Source of the DNA: an uncultured Alphaproteobacteria bacterium
GTDB taxonomy: Bacteria; Pseudomonadota; Alphaproteobacteria; Methylaequorales; Methylaequoraceae
Reading direction: 5' to 3'
Assembly: GCA_902530985.1 (NCBI GenBank)
Contig: CACACI010000006.1
Location: forward strand, 1 to 58,443
DNA length: 58,443 nucleotides
The number at the start of each line of letters is the position of its first letter. The first letter of the stretch is position 1. Of the stretch, positions 20,782 through 30,909 are shown piece by piece. A program made the position numbers and the translations under genes. Below the pieces are notes generated by a model that was not told where the DNA came from, made no database searches, and saw only the letters and a program-made list of their open reading frames with translations.

Positions 20782-21798
20782 TTATGCTCGCTCATTTATT
20801 ATATATTTTTTTACTAGATGTTCAAAAAGGTCTATGTGGTCCTCGTCAAAGTTCAAACAGGGAATCATTTGAAAGTTTTTTCCTCCATTTTCCATGAAAC
20901 TTTCTTTTCCTTGAATAGAAATTTCTTCTAACGTTTCTACACAGTCTGAGGCAAAGCCTGGACAAATAACAAGTATATTTTTTTTCCCTTCTGCGGGAAG
21001 TGTTTCAAATGTCTTATCCGTATATGGTTGAAGCCACTCATCTGGTCCAAACCTTGATTGAAAGGTTGTTATTAACGGGATTTTTATTTTAAGGCTTTCT
21101 TCAAGAAGTCTTGATGTTTTTTGACAATAACAATGATAAGGGTCTCCTTTCTCAAAGTATTTTTGTGGTATCCCGTGATAGGATGCTACTATTATGTCTG
21201 GTTTCCACTTTATTTTTTTAAGTGTTTTTATAACGCTTTTTTTTAGTGCCTTTATATAGATTTGATTTGATTCGTAATGGGGAATTATTTGTAAGCTTGG
21301 CTGCCATCTCATTTGCATTAGGCTTCTATAAACTTCGTCACAAACCGACGCTGTTGTTGCTGCAGCATATTGCGGATATAACGGTAATATAATTATGTTT
21401 TGGCATCCCTTTTCTCTCATTTCATTCATTCTTTCTTTTATACCGGGATTTCCATATCTCATTGCATAATCTATTTCAATTGTTTCTTTTTCAATTCTTT
21501 TTTGAAGCTTTAAAGTTTGCATTTGCGTAAAATATCTTAACGGCGACATGTTTTCTTCTTCCATCCAAATTTCTTTATAGGCTTTTGCTGTTTTTGATGG
21601 TCTAAAAGTAAGAATGAAAAAGTTTAATATAAATTGCCAGAGAATTGGGTTTAATTCTATAACCCTTCTGTCCGATAAAAACTCTTTTAAATACCTTCTA
21701 ATATCCCACCACCCAGTAGAATCTGGCGTGCCCAAGTTTATTAATAAAATACCTGTTTTTTCCTTCGGTATTATTGGATGTTTATTTGGTTGGTTCAT
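20782..21798 (-). CDS. hemH: Ferrochelatase
   Basis: GILLINLGTPDST, LPLYPQYAAATTASV, ASYHGIPQKYFEKGDPYHCYC, FQSRFGPDEWLQPYT. Confidence 0.97.
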   Translation of the reverse strand: MNQPNKHPIIPKEKTGILLINLGTPDSTGWWDIRRYLKEFLSDRRVIELNPILWQFILNFFILTFRPSKTAKAYKEIWMEEENMSPLRYFTQMQTLKLQKRIEKETIEIDYAMRYGNPGIKERMNEMREKGCQNIIILPLYPQYAAATTASVCDEVYRSLMQMRWQPSLQIIPHYESNQIYIKALKKSVIKTLKKIKWKPDIIVASYHGIPQKYFEKGDPYHCYCQKTSRLLEESLKIKIPLITTFQSRFGPDEWLQPYTDKTFETLPAEGKKNILVICPGFASDCVETLEEISIQGKESFMENGGKNFQMIPCLNFDEDHIDLFEHLVKKYIINERA

Positions 21799-22786
21799 AG
21801 TTTCTAACTATTTTTATTGTATTCATAACGTTTTCTATTGGCGTTTTTGGTAATATTCCATGGGATAAGTTAAATATATGTTTATTATTTTTAAATTTTT
21901 CTAATATTGCTAACGTTTTTTCTTTTAGTCTATCATCATCACCCGATAGAAGGTCTTTTGGATTTAAATTACCTTGAATAGATATGTTTTTTTTATTTGC
22001 AATTTTTAGAATTTCTTCAGGATATGATTCGTCAAGAGATATTACGTCACAGATAACTTCATTTATGAAGTTTGTGTAGTTATCTTTAGATCCCCTAGGA
22101 AAATGTATTATTTTAGTCCTTGATGAAAAAGACCTTATTGCCTGACTTATTTTTTGGTTTGGTTTTATTATGAAATTTAAATATTCATCCCCATTAAGAA
22201 GGCCTGCCCAAGATTCAAATATCTTAACACAATCTACACCACTTTCTATTTGTTTTTTTAAATACTCAATTGATAAATCCGTAAGAATTTCCATTATTTC
22301 CTTAGCTTTCTTATTTTTGTTCCTAACGAAGTTTATAATTTTTTTATGTGATACAGATGTACCCCCTTCTATCATATAGTTTAAAACGGTGAAAGGTCCG
22401 CCACAAAAACCAATAAGTTTTTTTTTGTTTTTTTTTTCGGTTAATATTCGTATTGTCTGAAAAATATTTGATATCTTTTTCAAACATACGTCAAATTCAC
22501 GGTAATTTAAATCTAACTTAGATTCAATTGGATCTAAAACTGGTCCGTGCGACGGCAAAAAAGAAACTTTTTGATTTAATGCGAAAGGAATGACAAGAAT
22601 ATCGCAAAAAAGAATTATAAAGTCAAAATCAAACCTTTTAATGGGTTGAAGTGATATCTCAGCAGCTAATTCAGGTGATAAACACAAGTCTAAAAAGTTT
22701 TTTTCTTTCTTTCTAATGGCTCGGTACTCTGGTAAGTAACGTCCAGCTTGTCGCATAAACCATATTGGAGTTTTGTTAACAATCAT
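21782..22786 (-). CDS. hemE: Uroporphyrinogen decarboxylase
   Basis: TPIWFMRQAGRYLPEYRAIR, GFCGGPFTVLNYMIEGG, FNLSHGILPKTP. Confidence 0.97.
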   Translation of the reverse strand: MIVNKTPIWFMRQAGRYLPEYRAIRKKEKNFLDLCLSPELAAEISLQPIKRFDFDFIILFCDILVIPFALNQKVSFLPSHGPVLDPIESKLDLNYREFDVCLKKISNIFQTIRILTEKKNKKKLIGFCGGPFTVLNYMIEGGTSVSHKKIINFVRNKNKKAKEIMEILTDLSIEYLKKQIESGVDCVKIFESWAGLLNGDEYLNFIIKPNQKISQAIRSFSSRTKIIHFPRGSKDNYTNFINEVICDVISLDESYPEEILKIANKKNISIQGNLNPKDLLSGDDDRLKEKTLAILEKFKNNKHIFNLSHGILPKTPIENVMNTIKIVRNYEPTK

Positions 22787-22817
22787 CTTCTACTACTTTA
22801 TTATTATATATTATAAG

Positions 22818-22835
22818 GTTGTTGTTGTTGTTGTT
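22818..22835 (+). repeat. (GTT)6 trinucleotide repeat in putative oriC
   Basis: GTTGTTGTTGTTGTTGTT read directly. Confidence 0.95.
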
Positions 22836-22898
22836 CATATAATTACGTTGATAAACTTTATTAACAAAAAACTAACAATAAATGAAGTAATAACTTTG

Positions 22899-22914
22899 TT
22901 AATAAAAAGTTAAC
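22899..22914 (+). promoter_or_regulatory. CtrA-type binding site TTAA-N7-TTAAC
   Basis: TTAA taaaaag TTAAC, exact match to the Caulobacter CtrA consensus; followed by N7-TTGA in the same phase. Confidence 0.6.
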
Positions 22915-23080
22915 AAACAATTGAAAAGAAAGATAAACAGAAATACCAAATGTGGAAAAAAAAAAAAGAATAAGGCGAATAACTGTGTTGAAAAGATATA
23001 AACATTGTTAAGATGAGGATAACTAATTGAATAACAAGAATAACATTGATGCAAACATGAATATCGAAGATTTATTAACA

Positions 23081-23659
23081 ATGAAATCGAAAGTTATTCT
23101 AGCTTCATCCAGTAATACAAGAATAAACTATTTACGACAGTATTTAAAAAATTTTATATCAACAAATCATTTGATAAATGAGAAAGACTTTAAGCATCAA
23201 AACAAAAACCCAGAGGATATAGCCTTAGAGCTAGCCAAGCAAAAAGCAAAGTCCTTGAGGCACATTTATCCAAACGACATGATTATAGGCTCAGACCAGA
23301 TTCTTGTTTGTTCAAGAAAGATAATAGACAAACCGCAAGATGAAATAGAAGCCAAAAAAAATCTTTTATTTTTAAGAAACAAATTCCACAAACTGTACAG
23401 CGCCATTTATGTAATTAAAGACGGAAAGTTTTATTTTAAACAATGCAAACATGCGGAACTTTTTTTTAAGAATATAAAAACGGAGGAGATTGAAAGATAT
23501 ATAAAGGAAAATAAAAAAACAGTTTTATCTTCTGTAGGTTCCTACAAAATTGAAGAAAATGAAAAATATAAATTTATTAAAATAAAACAAGGAGATATAG
23601 AAACTATAATAGGCTTCCCAATCAATGACTTCATGAATATGGTTCATAAAAATGGATAA
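23081..23659 (+). CDS. maf: Maf-like nucleotide pyrophosphatase
   Basis: KVILASSSNTRINYLRQ, IIGSDQIL, ETIIGFPINDF; likely start is MKSKVILASSS inside ORF 23027..23659. Confidence 0.92.
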   Translation: MKSKVILASSSNTRINYLRQYLKNFISTNHLINEKDFKHQNKNPEDIALELAKQKAKSLRHIYPNDMIIGSDQILVCSRKIIDKPQDEIEAKKNLLFLRNKFHKLYSAIYVIKDGKFYFKQCKHAELFFKNIKTEEIERYIKENKKTVLSSVGSYKIEENEKYKFIKIKQGDIETIIGFPINDFMNMVHKNG

Positions 23660-24503
23660 ACTCTATGTTATTGGAAATCCAATAAAACACTCAAAATCTC
23701 CAATTATACATAATTATTGGATCAAAAAATATTGCATAAACGCAGAATATGAAAAATTAAAAGTAAATGAAATAGAGCTAAAAAATATTATAAAAAATCT
23801 AAAAAATGGAACAATAAAAGGCCTGAATGTAACAATTCCATTTAAACAAAAAATAGTCACGTATTTAGATGAAATAGATGAATCTGCTAAAAGCAGTTTG
23901 GCCGTTAATACTGTATTCGTGAAAAAAAAAAAAATAATTGGAGCTAACACAGATGGAAAAGGTTTTTTTAATTCTCTGTATAAAGATATTAATTATAGAA
24001 TTCAGCCAAGCTCATCTGTTTTGCTTGTTGGAGCAGGTGGTGCAGCATATGGAATTTTTTCAGAGTTATTAAAAAAAAAAATTTCTTCCATTGAGATCAC
24101 AAATAGAACAGCCTCAAGGGCTAGAGACTTAGTAAGTCATTTTCATAAATTGGAAGCTAGAGGAAAAATAAGAATTGGGAATACGGAAGTATCTCTTCGG
24201 CCATGGGGATTTAACCCGTCATCAAAAATAGATTTGATTATTAATGCAAGCTCTTTAGGAATGAAAAAAGATGACAAATGCGATATACACTTCCAAAACC
24301 TGACAAAAAAAGCCTTCATATATGACATAATTTATAACCCAAGAGAAACAATAATTATGAAGGAAGCAATCAGACACGGAATTAGCTGTTCAAATGGAAT
24401 CTATATGTTAGTAAGACAGGCGGCTGAATCCTTTCAAAAATGGTATGATATAAAAGTTAATAATGACGATATAAATGAAGTTGTGAAATTACTTGGCTAT
24501 TAA
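23652..24503 (+). CDS. aroE: Shikimate dehydrogenase
   Basis: VIGNPIKHSKSPIIHN, GLNVTIPFKQ, NTDGKGF, LVGAGGAAYGI. Confidence 0.96.
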   Translation: MDKLYVIGNPIKHSKSPIIHNYWIKKYCINAEYEKLKVNEIELKNIIKNLKNGTIKGLNVTIPFKQKIVTYLDEIDESAKSSLAVNTVFVKKKKIIGANTDGKGFFNSLYKDINYRIQPSSSVLLVGAGGAAYGIFSELLKKKISSIEITNRTASRARDLVSHFHKLEARGKIRIGNTEVSLRPWGFNPSSKIDLIINASSLGMKKDDKCDIHFQNLTKKAFIYDIIYNPRETIIMKEAIRHGISCSNGIYMLVRQAAESFQKWYDIKVNNDDINEVVKLLGY

Positions 24504-24505
24504 AA

Positions 24506-25120
24506 ATGATGAAAATTGCAATCACAGGAAATATTGGAACAGGAAAATCAACAGTTTCAGAAATAATAAAATCTTTAGGTTATAAGGTTTTTGAATCAGA
24601 TAAAGAAACTAGATTAGCTCTAAAGAACAAAAGTGTTATCGAACAACTAAAAAAACATTTTAGAAAAAATATACCTAAGCTTTTTAAGAGCAAAGACATT
24701 ATTGATAGACAAGAGTTAGGTAATTATGTTTTTAAACACAAAAACGAACTTAAAAGATTAGAAGGCATAATTCATCCAAAAATATGGGAACGCAAAAACA
24801 AATTTATTTTTAAAAATAAAAAAGAAGATGTTGTCTTTTTTGACATTCCTTTACTGTTTGAAAAAAAAAAACATAAAAATTTTGACTATATATTTTACAC
24901 TAATGTTGATACTGAAATCCAGAAGAAAAGAGTTCTCAGAAGAAAGTATATGAACGAAACAAAATTTAAAAGTATAGTTAAAACACAAAAACAACAATCA
25001 GATATAGACAAAAGATACATTTCATTGGAGATAAACACTTCTTTAGACAAGAAGGAAATTAAAAAGAAATTAAAACTGTTTATAGAAAAAACCTTGATTA
25101 AAAAAAATCAAGCAAGGTAA
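24506..25120 (+). CDS. coaE: Dephospho-CoA kinase
   Basis: IAITGNIGTGKSTVSEI, FESDKETR, VFFDIPLLFEK. Confidence 0.95.
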   Translation: MMKIAITGNIGTGKSTVSEIIKSLGYKVFESDKETRLALKNKSVIEQLKKHFRKNIPKLFKSKDIIDRQELGNYVFKHKNELKRLEGIIHPKIWERKNKFIFKNKKEDVVFFDIPLLFEKKKHKNFDYIFYTNVDTEIQKKRVLRRKYMNETKFKSIVKTQKQQSDIDKRYISLEINTSLDKKEIKKKLKLFIEKTLIKKNQAR

Positions 25121-26105
25121 TTTGAAACAAATAATTTGAAGAAGGATGACCTTCAATCAAGCTTTTTTTACATTTATATAACCTTTTTATCATGATGTTT
25201 ATTTTTTCTTTTTTCAAAAAAGAAACCTGTTTGCAAAATGAATCATGATATTTGAAGAAAATAGGAGGACTTAATTTTTTAACAGCATCTTGAAGATTAA
25301 TGCCCTCTTTAATCTTGTTTTGAACAATTAAAATTCTAAATAGATGTTCTAGTAGATAGTTTACAAGTTTAATGTTATCACTTCCAAAATCTGTAAATTT
25401 ATTATAATCTTTAACAAAGTTATCGGATTTTCCCAACATTATAGAATCAATAAATTTGGTGTGATCCATCTCCAACCATTCAGCACGGTAGGTTAAAATA
25501 CTTTCAATTGACAATTCTTTTTTCATGTTTTTGTGAAGAACTATAATTTTTTCAAGTTCATTTTTTATCTCTAATCTCTGATTTGGAAGCTTGTCAGCAA
25601 GAATTTTAATGTCAGATAATGATACATTCATATTTTCTTTTTTTAGAATCTGCGAAATAAGTTGAATTTTTTCTAATTTATTTTCTTCATAACAAGGTAC
25701 AATTATAAAATTTTTTTCCTTTTCAAAAAAAAATCTCAATGTTGACCGAGGACTTAATTGTCCGGATTTAAGTATAATTGTTAAATTTTGATTGGTAATT
25801 TGAGGTAATACGGAAATTAAATCTTTATTAATTTTTTCATTATTTAAGTAAATAGATAATATTACTAGATTTCCAAAAATATTTGGTTGGTTGTATTTTC
25901 TCACAAATTCATATAAATCACCTTTTTTTAGTTCTTCAGAATGTATGCTAATTCTCTCAAATTTTTGATCATCTTGGCCCTTTAGATTGACGATAAAGCT
26001 AGAACAATCATCAACCTTTCCTATGTTTGAACCATGAAATAAAAAACAGTTGTTTTTTTGTAAATCTAAAATATTTTTTTCAAAACTTTCAAACTTAAAA
26101 ATCAT
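25098..26105 (-). CDS. holA: DNA polymerase III delta subunit
   Basis: Delta-like length and architecture (NIGKVDDCSSFIV; YNQPNIFGNLVILS; ADKLPNQRLEIKNELEKI); beside lptE-leuS as commonly seen. Confidence 0.82.
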   Translation of the reverse strand: MIFKFESFEKNILDLQKNNCFLFHGSNIGKVDDCSSFIVNLKGQDDQKFERISIHSEELKKGDLYEFVRKYNQPNIFGNLVILSIYLNNEKINKDLISVLPQITNQNLTIILKSGQLSPRSTLRFFFEKEKNFIIVPCYEENKLEKIQLISQILKKENMNVSLSDIKILADKLPNQRLEIKNELEKIIVLHKNMKKELSIESILTYRAEWLEMDHTKFIDSIMLGKSDNFVKDYNKFTDFGSDNIKLVNYLLEHLFRILIVQNKIKEGINLQDAVKKLSPPIFFKYHDSFCKQVSFLKKEKINIMIKRLYKCKKSLIEGHPSSNYLFQITLLDFF

Positions 26106-26599
26106 GGATTAATATTTCTATTGAAAGACCCAGAAATCAGTAAATTGGCTAAATCAGATGACAGAGATTTTATAAGTTTGCTAGAAGCATCCTCCAAGGA
26201 TACCATGTTAGCGTAATTGTTCATTGTATAGTTAAAACTTGCACTGTTTTTTAAACTACCAGATGAAAGTTCTCCTTTTTTGTCATAAAAAGAATAGATG
26301 ATGGTTATTCTTACAATTCGTGCATCTGAACTTAGATCTTTTTTAATCCCAATATTTGATACGCTTCTATCTATAGAAACAATTAGTTTTAAGCTTGATT
26401 TTTTGGATCCCTTTTTGTTTAGTTTTTGATTAAGAAATAGCTTCATCATAGATACATTGTTTTCGTAATAGTCTTTTGATTTAACAATTATATTTATTTT
26501 GTAATTTGAAAAAGAATTTGTTTTTTTATATAACGGTTTAAATGCGCAAGAGCTAACAAAAGAAAACATTAGAACAAATAGAATAAGTTGTTTTTTCAT
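26102..26599 (-). CDS. lptE: LPS assembly lipoprotein LptE-like
   Basis: Lipobox [34 protein letters not shown]; between holA and leuS. Confidence 0.8.
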   Translation of the reverse strand: MKKQLILFVLMFSFVSSCAFKPLYKKTNSFSNYKINIIVKSKDYYENNVSMMKLFLNQKLNKKGSKKSSLKLIVSIDRSVSNIGIKKDLSSDARIVRITIIYSFYDKKGELSSGSLKNSASFNYTMNNYANMVSLEDASSKLIKSLSSDLANLLISGSFNRNINP

Positions 26600-29121
26600 A
26601 ATACAAAGTTTATTAGTTTATTTGGTACATAGATAATATTCTTGATTTTCTTGTTATTTATATCATCATTAGCTGAATTTTTTTTAATTGTTTCTACCAA
26701 TTTTTCTTTTGTAATACCAAAGGCAACATTTATTAAAAATTTTTTTTTCCCATTTATTTGAACAACAATTTGTGCCAAACCATCGTCGAAAGTTTTTTTA
26801 TTTGAAGTGGGCCACTTAAGGTCTTCCATCAAGCCTTTTAAACCAGTTAGACTAGCTAATTCCTGGGAAAAATGTGGAATTATTACATAAATTAGACGAA
26901 GATATGTGGACCAAGAATAATCAAACAGATCCCTTTTTACTTTTGATTTAATTAGTGTATTTGATAGTTCTCTCAACTTTGCAACAGCTTTATTAAATCT
27001 ATAATTTTTTATATCATTGGTAAAGGAATCAACTACTCCATTGGTAAAATCTAGAATTTTTTTTTCCTCATTAGTTAAGTTTTCCTGATTTTTAAAGCTT
27101 TGTGTGAATCTTAATTTTTCTTTTAAAAAAGCAAAGATTTTATCTAAGTATTTTCGTGTAGCCTTTATTCCATCAATAGACCATTCAAGGTCTCTTTCTG
27201 GTGGAGAGTCAGAGATCATAAAAAGTCTAGCAGTATCAGCACCATATTCAGAGATTATAGAATCTGGATTTACAACATTTTTTTTTGACTTACTCATTTT
27301 TTCAGACCTACCTTTTGTAACACTTATATTTCCCTCACGATATTTCATCCAATAGCTATCATTTTCAAAAAAAACCTTTGACGGCTCAACCCATTTTCCA
27401 TCTTTTGTCTTAAAAGTTTCATGACATACCATGCCCTGTGTTATTAGTTTTAAAAAAGGTTCTTTAGGAACTTTATATCCACATTCTCTTAGTGCTCTTG
27501 AAAAAAACCTTGAATATAGTAGATGAAGAATTGCATGTTCAATGCCTCCAATATAATGGTCAACAGGCATCCAATAATTGATCTCTTTGTCTGTGAAAGG
27601 TATGTTTTTTGAATCTGATGAACAAAACCGAAGAAAATACCAAGAAGAATCAAAAAAAGTATCTAATGTGTCTGTTTCGCGAATAGCTTTTAATCCTGTT
27701 TGAGGGCATACAGTAAATTTCCAATCGTTATGCTTATCAAGAGGATTGCCAGAAAAAGAGAAATCAGTATCTTCAGGTAATTTTATGGGGAGCTGATCTT
27801 CATCAACAGGCAAAACCTTTCCATCTTCTCTGTATATAATTGGTATAGGACATCCCCAATATCTTTGTCGCGAGACTCCCCAATCTTTGAGACGAAATTT
27901 CGTAATTTCGGAGCCCAGCTCATCTTTAACAATCTTATCAATTATGGATACTTTTGCTTGAGAGAGTTTGAGATTATCTAAAAAAGACGAATTTTGTAGT
28001 TTATCATTTTCTTGCGAATCACAATACGGGAGTTCATTTTGTTTGTCTTTAATAATACACTTAATGTCTAGTTTATATTTTTTGGCAAAATCATAATCTC
28101 TTTCATCATGACCAGGACAACCAAAAACAGCTCCGTTCCCATAATTAATTAATACATAATTTGAAAAAAAAACTGGTATTTTTATGTTTTTTAAGAAAGG
28201 ATGCTCGGCAAACAAACCAGTATTAAATCCGAGTTTTTCAGAATCAAACTTTCTGTTTTCCTGGAATTTCAAGCATGTATCTTTAAATGTATTAAATTTT
28301 TTATCGTCCTTAAAATTGGAAGCAAAAGGATGTTCAACTGACAAAGCCAAAAAACTTGCACCAAATATGGTTTCAGGCCTCGTTGTGAATACTTTAATAA
28401 AGGACTTTAAACCTGATATTTTAAACTCTACCTCAGCTCCTTTTGATAATCCAATCCAATTACTCTGCATTAATTTAACTTTTTCAGGCCAATCTGTAAG
28501 ACTTTCAAGGTCAGTTAAAAGTTCGTCAGAAAATTTAGAGATATTTAAAAACCACTGAGAAAGTTTTTTCTTTTCAACCACTGCACCAGATCGCCAGCCC
28601 TTTCCATCAACAACTTGCTCATTAGCCAAAACGGTTTTATCAACTGGATCCCAATTAACGAAGCTATCTTTTTTGTATACAAGGTTATTATTAAAAAAAT
28701 CTATAAAAATTTTTTGCTGGTGTTTATAATAATTATCGCTACATGTCGAAAGCTCGCGATCCCAGTCTAAAGATAAACCAATTTTCATTAACTGTGACTT
28801 CATGTTTGCAATGTTTTTTTCAGTCCATTTCTTAGGATCCACATCATTTTCGATTGCAGCATTTTCTGCTGGCATTCCAAAACTATCCCAACCCATTGGA
28901 TGCATAACATTAAAATTCTGAAGTTTGTAGAACCTAGCTGTAACATCCCCAATAGTATAGTTTCTTAGGTGTCCCATATGAATTTTTCCTGATGGATATG
29001 GGAACATTTCAAGGACATAAAATTTCTTTTTTGATAACTCAACTCTTGACTTATAAGTTTTGCTATCTTTCCAAATTTTTTGCCATTTTTTTTCAATTAT
29101 TTGAGGATTGTAATAACTCAT
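26596..29121 (-). CDS. leuS: Leucyl-tRNA synthetase
   Basis: [50 protein letters not shown]. Confidence 0.98.
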   Translation of the reverse strand: MSYYNPQIIEKKWQKIWKDSKTYKSRVELSKKKFYVLEMFPYPSGKIHMGHLRNYTIGDVTARFYKLQNFNVMHPMGWDSFGMPAENAAIENDVDPKKWTEKNIANMKSQLMKIGLSLDWDRELSTCSDNYYKHQQKIFIDFFNNNLVYKKDSFVNWDPVDKTVLANEQVVDGKGWRSGAVVEKKKLSQWFLNISKFSDELLTDLESLTDWPEKVKLMQSNWIGLSKGAEVEFKISGLKSFIKVFTTRPETIFGASFLALSVEHPFASNFKDDKKFNTFKDTCLKFQENRKFDSEKLGFNTGLFAEHPFLKNIKIPVFFSNYVLINYGNGAVFGCPGHDERDYDFAKKYKLDIKCIIKDKQNELPYCDSQENDKLQNSSFLDNLKLSQAKVSIIDKIVKDELGSEITKFRLKDWGVSRQRYWGCPIPIIYREDGKVLPVDEDQLPIKLPEDTDFSFSGNPLDKHNDWKFTVCPQTGLKAIRETDTLDTFFDSSWYFLRFCSSDSKNIPFTDKEINYWMPVDHYIGGIEHAILHLLYSRFFSRALRECGYKVPKEPFLKLITQGMVCHETFKTKDGKWVEPSKVFFENDSYWMKYREGNISVTKGRSEKMSKSKKNVVNPDSIISEYGADTARLFMISDSPPERDLEWSIDGIKATRKYLDKIFAFLKEKLRFTQSFKNQENLTNEEKKILDFTNGVVDSFTNDIKNYRFNKAVAKLRELSNTLIKSKVKRDLFDYSWSTYLRLIYVIIPHFSQELASLTGLKGLMEDLKWPTSNKKTFDDGLAQIVVQINGKKKFLINVAFGITKEKLVETIKKNSANDDINNKKIKNIIYVPNKLINFVL

Positions 29122-29705
29122 ACTTGATCTTTAAAATTACTTATTGCACCAAATCCATAAAGTTTGCTGTTCTTTATAAATTTAAAATTTTTATTATTAA
29201 CACCACCTAATGCAAAAATTACCTTTTCTTTAAAAAAAAAACAAAGAGAAATAAAAATATAATTAGTTAATGGTTTTTTTTTAGGATAGCTTAAAGTTTT
29301 AAAAACTGGAGATAAAAAAATTAAATCGCTCAAAGTTTTTGCAACAAATGCTTCTTTAAAATCATGAACTTTTGAAAAAACTAAATATTTATTTTCCAGT
29401 TGTTGTATAATAAACTTATTTTTTTGCGTAAATTTTAGATCTACAAGAACACCAAAGGGTTTATATTTATGGGCCCAAAAATGGGAAAGTGGAATAACAA
29501 ATTTTATATTTCTTTTTTTACACCATTTTACATAAGGCTCGATTTTTTTACAGAATTCTCTAATTTTGAGATTATTAGTGAAAAAAACAACACCAATTTT
29601 ATTTGATATTTTGTAGAAATTTGTATCATTTAAAATTATGGTTGGATTAAAGAAAAACCATTGGTTTGGGAGCTTAGAGTATATTAATTTTTTTTTACAG
29701 GGCAT
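29118..29705 (-). CDS. Thiamine-phosphate synthase-like (ThiE/TenI family) protein
   Basis: [15 protein letters not shown] and [25 protein letters not shown]; start MPCKKKLIY inside ORF 29118..29729. Confidence 0.65.
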   Translation of the reverse strand: MPCKKKLIYSKLPNQWFFFNPTIILNDTNFYKISNKIGVVFFTNNLKIREFCKKIEPYVKWCKKRNIKFVIPLSHFWAHKYKPFGVLVDLKFTQKNKFIIQQLENKYLVFSKVHDFKEAFVAKTLSDLIFLSPVFKTLSYPKKKPLTNYIFISLCFFFKEKVIFALGGVNNKNFKFIKNSKLYGFGAISNFKDQV

Positions 29706-29710
29706 AATTA

Positions 29711-30388
29711 ATGAATAAAATAGTAGCAAATTATAAAAACATTATAAGACAAATAGATCTTAATGAAAAAAAATTTAATAGGAAAATTGGTGAATCTAAA
29801 CTTATAGCCGTCTCCAAAACTTTTTCCAGCGATGTTATCCAAGTATTAATAGATGAGGGTCAGAGAGTTTTTGGCGAAAACAAAGTCCAAGAAGCTGATA
29901 AAAAATGGAGTGATCTAAAAGACAAAAACAAAAATTTGAAAATAGAACTTCATTTAATTGGGCCACTTCAATCAAATAAAGTAAACCAAGCATTAAATAT
30001 TTTTGATGTTATTCAGACATTAGACAGGGAAAAGATTGCACTTAAAATAAAAGATTTTTTCGAGGAAAAACAAATAGAAAATAATAAAAGATTTCTTGTC
30101 CAAGTTAATATCGGTGAAGAAAAACAAAAAAGTGGCCTTGAAATTAATTCGACAAAAAACTTTGTTGAGTGGTGCATCAATGACTTAAATTTAAATATTA
30201 TTGGATTAATGTGTATTCCCCCTTTAGTAGAGAACTCTGAATTCTTTTTTAAGAAGTTACGTAAGTTAACAGATGATTTAAATTTAAAGCACACAAGCAT
30301 GGGTATGACTAATGATTTTGCAAGCGCTATTAAACATGGAGCAACATTCATAAGAATAGGAACGGGTATATTTGGTGACAGATTTTAA
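29711..30388 (+). CDS. YggS/PLPBP-family pyridoxal phosphate homeostasis protein
   Basis: LIAVSKTFSSDVIQ, FGENKVQEADKKW, LHLIGPLQSNKV, LMCIPP, SMGMTNDFASAIKHGATFIRIGTGIFG. Confidence 0.95.
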   Translation: MNKIVANYKNIIRQIDLNEKKFNRKIGESKLIAVSKTFSSDVIQVLIDEGQRVFGENKVQEADKKWSDLKDKNKNLKIELHLIGPLQSNKVNQALNIFDVIQTLDREKIALKIKDFFEEKQIENNKRFLVQVNIGEEKQKSGLEINSTKNFVEWCINDLNLNIIGLMCIPPLVENSEFFFKKLRKLTDDLNLKHTSMGMTNDFASAIKHGATFIRIGTGIFGDRF

Positions 30389-30897
30389 AAAACAATTAAT
30401 CTTGATGACGGGCTTATTATTTTAATTATTTCGAAAATTTTCTTTCTTTCTACGGCCAAACACCCTTCAGTAAATTTTGTGTGTTTGTCAGAACAATGCA
30501 TAAAAATAGCACTTCCTTTATACTTTTTTGTAGGGCCAATGTTGTAATCTAATGTTATGAAAATATCATATAGGCAGTCTGTCCTATAAAGCTTTTCACA
30601 TGCAAAGTTTTGTAAATTTTCTTGATATGAGTTATAAGAGTGACTTTTTGGATCAACACACCAATATGAATTTTTTCTTATGATCTTCTTAGAAATTTGT
30701 ATTTTAGGAAGTTTGACTCTGTCATTTCTGTAATAAATTTTTGTAAATTTAAATGTACCACAAGGAGTAATACCGTCACCCTCTCTTGTTTTTTTTCCAA
30801 TTCCATTGATCCCGACCAAACAATTAATTTTTTTTGTCTTATAAATTAGGTTTGCTAAATTTTTTTTTTTTGTTTTAAAAATGTAAAGATTTGTCAC
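30385..30897 (-). CDS. L,D-transpeptidase (YkuD) family protein; possible GTG start at 30897 inside ORF 30385..30987
   Basis: KTREGDGITPCGTFKF and IFMHCSDKHTKFTEGCLAVE (YkuD catalytic-region-like). Confidence 0.8.
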   Translation of the reverse strand: MTNLYIFKTKKKNLANLIYKTKKINCLVGINGIGKKTREGDGITPCGTFKFTKIYYRNDRVKLPKIQISKKIIRKNSYWCVDPKSHSYNSYQENLQNFACEKLYRTDCLYDIFITLDYNIGPTKKYKGSAIFMHCSDKHTKFTEGCLAVERKKIFEIIKIISPSSRLIVF

Positions 30898-30909
30898 TAT
30901 TAAAACAAT

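Larger units (their letters stand above)
22787..23080. promoter_or_regulatory. oriC: Putative chromosomal replication origin (oriC) between hemE and maf
   Basis: hemE-adjacent position as in Caulobacter/Rickettsia origins; flanking genes point away from it; CtrA-like sites and DnaA-box-like TGTGGAAAA (22951-22959) and TGAGGATAA (23014-23022); very AT-rich. Confidence 0.72.

Noticed and set aside
1-23080. parS centromere (TGTTTCACGTGAAACA-like) near parAB/oriC
   Set aside because: No convincing match noticed by eye; an exact pattern scan could not be run, so absence is not claimed.
22899-23081. Upstream ATG at 23027 (maf N-terminal extension MNNKNNIDANMNIEDLLT) and antisense ORF 22899..23081
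   Set aside because: The Maf family starts at KVILASSS; the extension lies within the putative origin and looks like non-coding AT-rich sequence.
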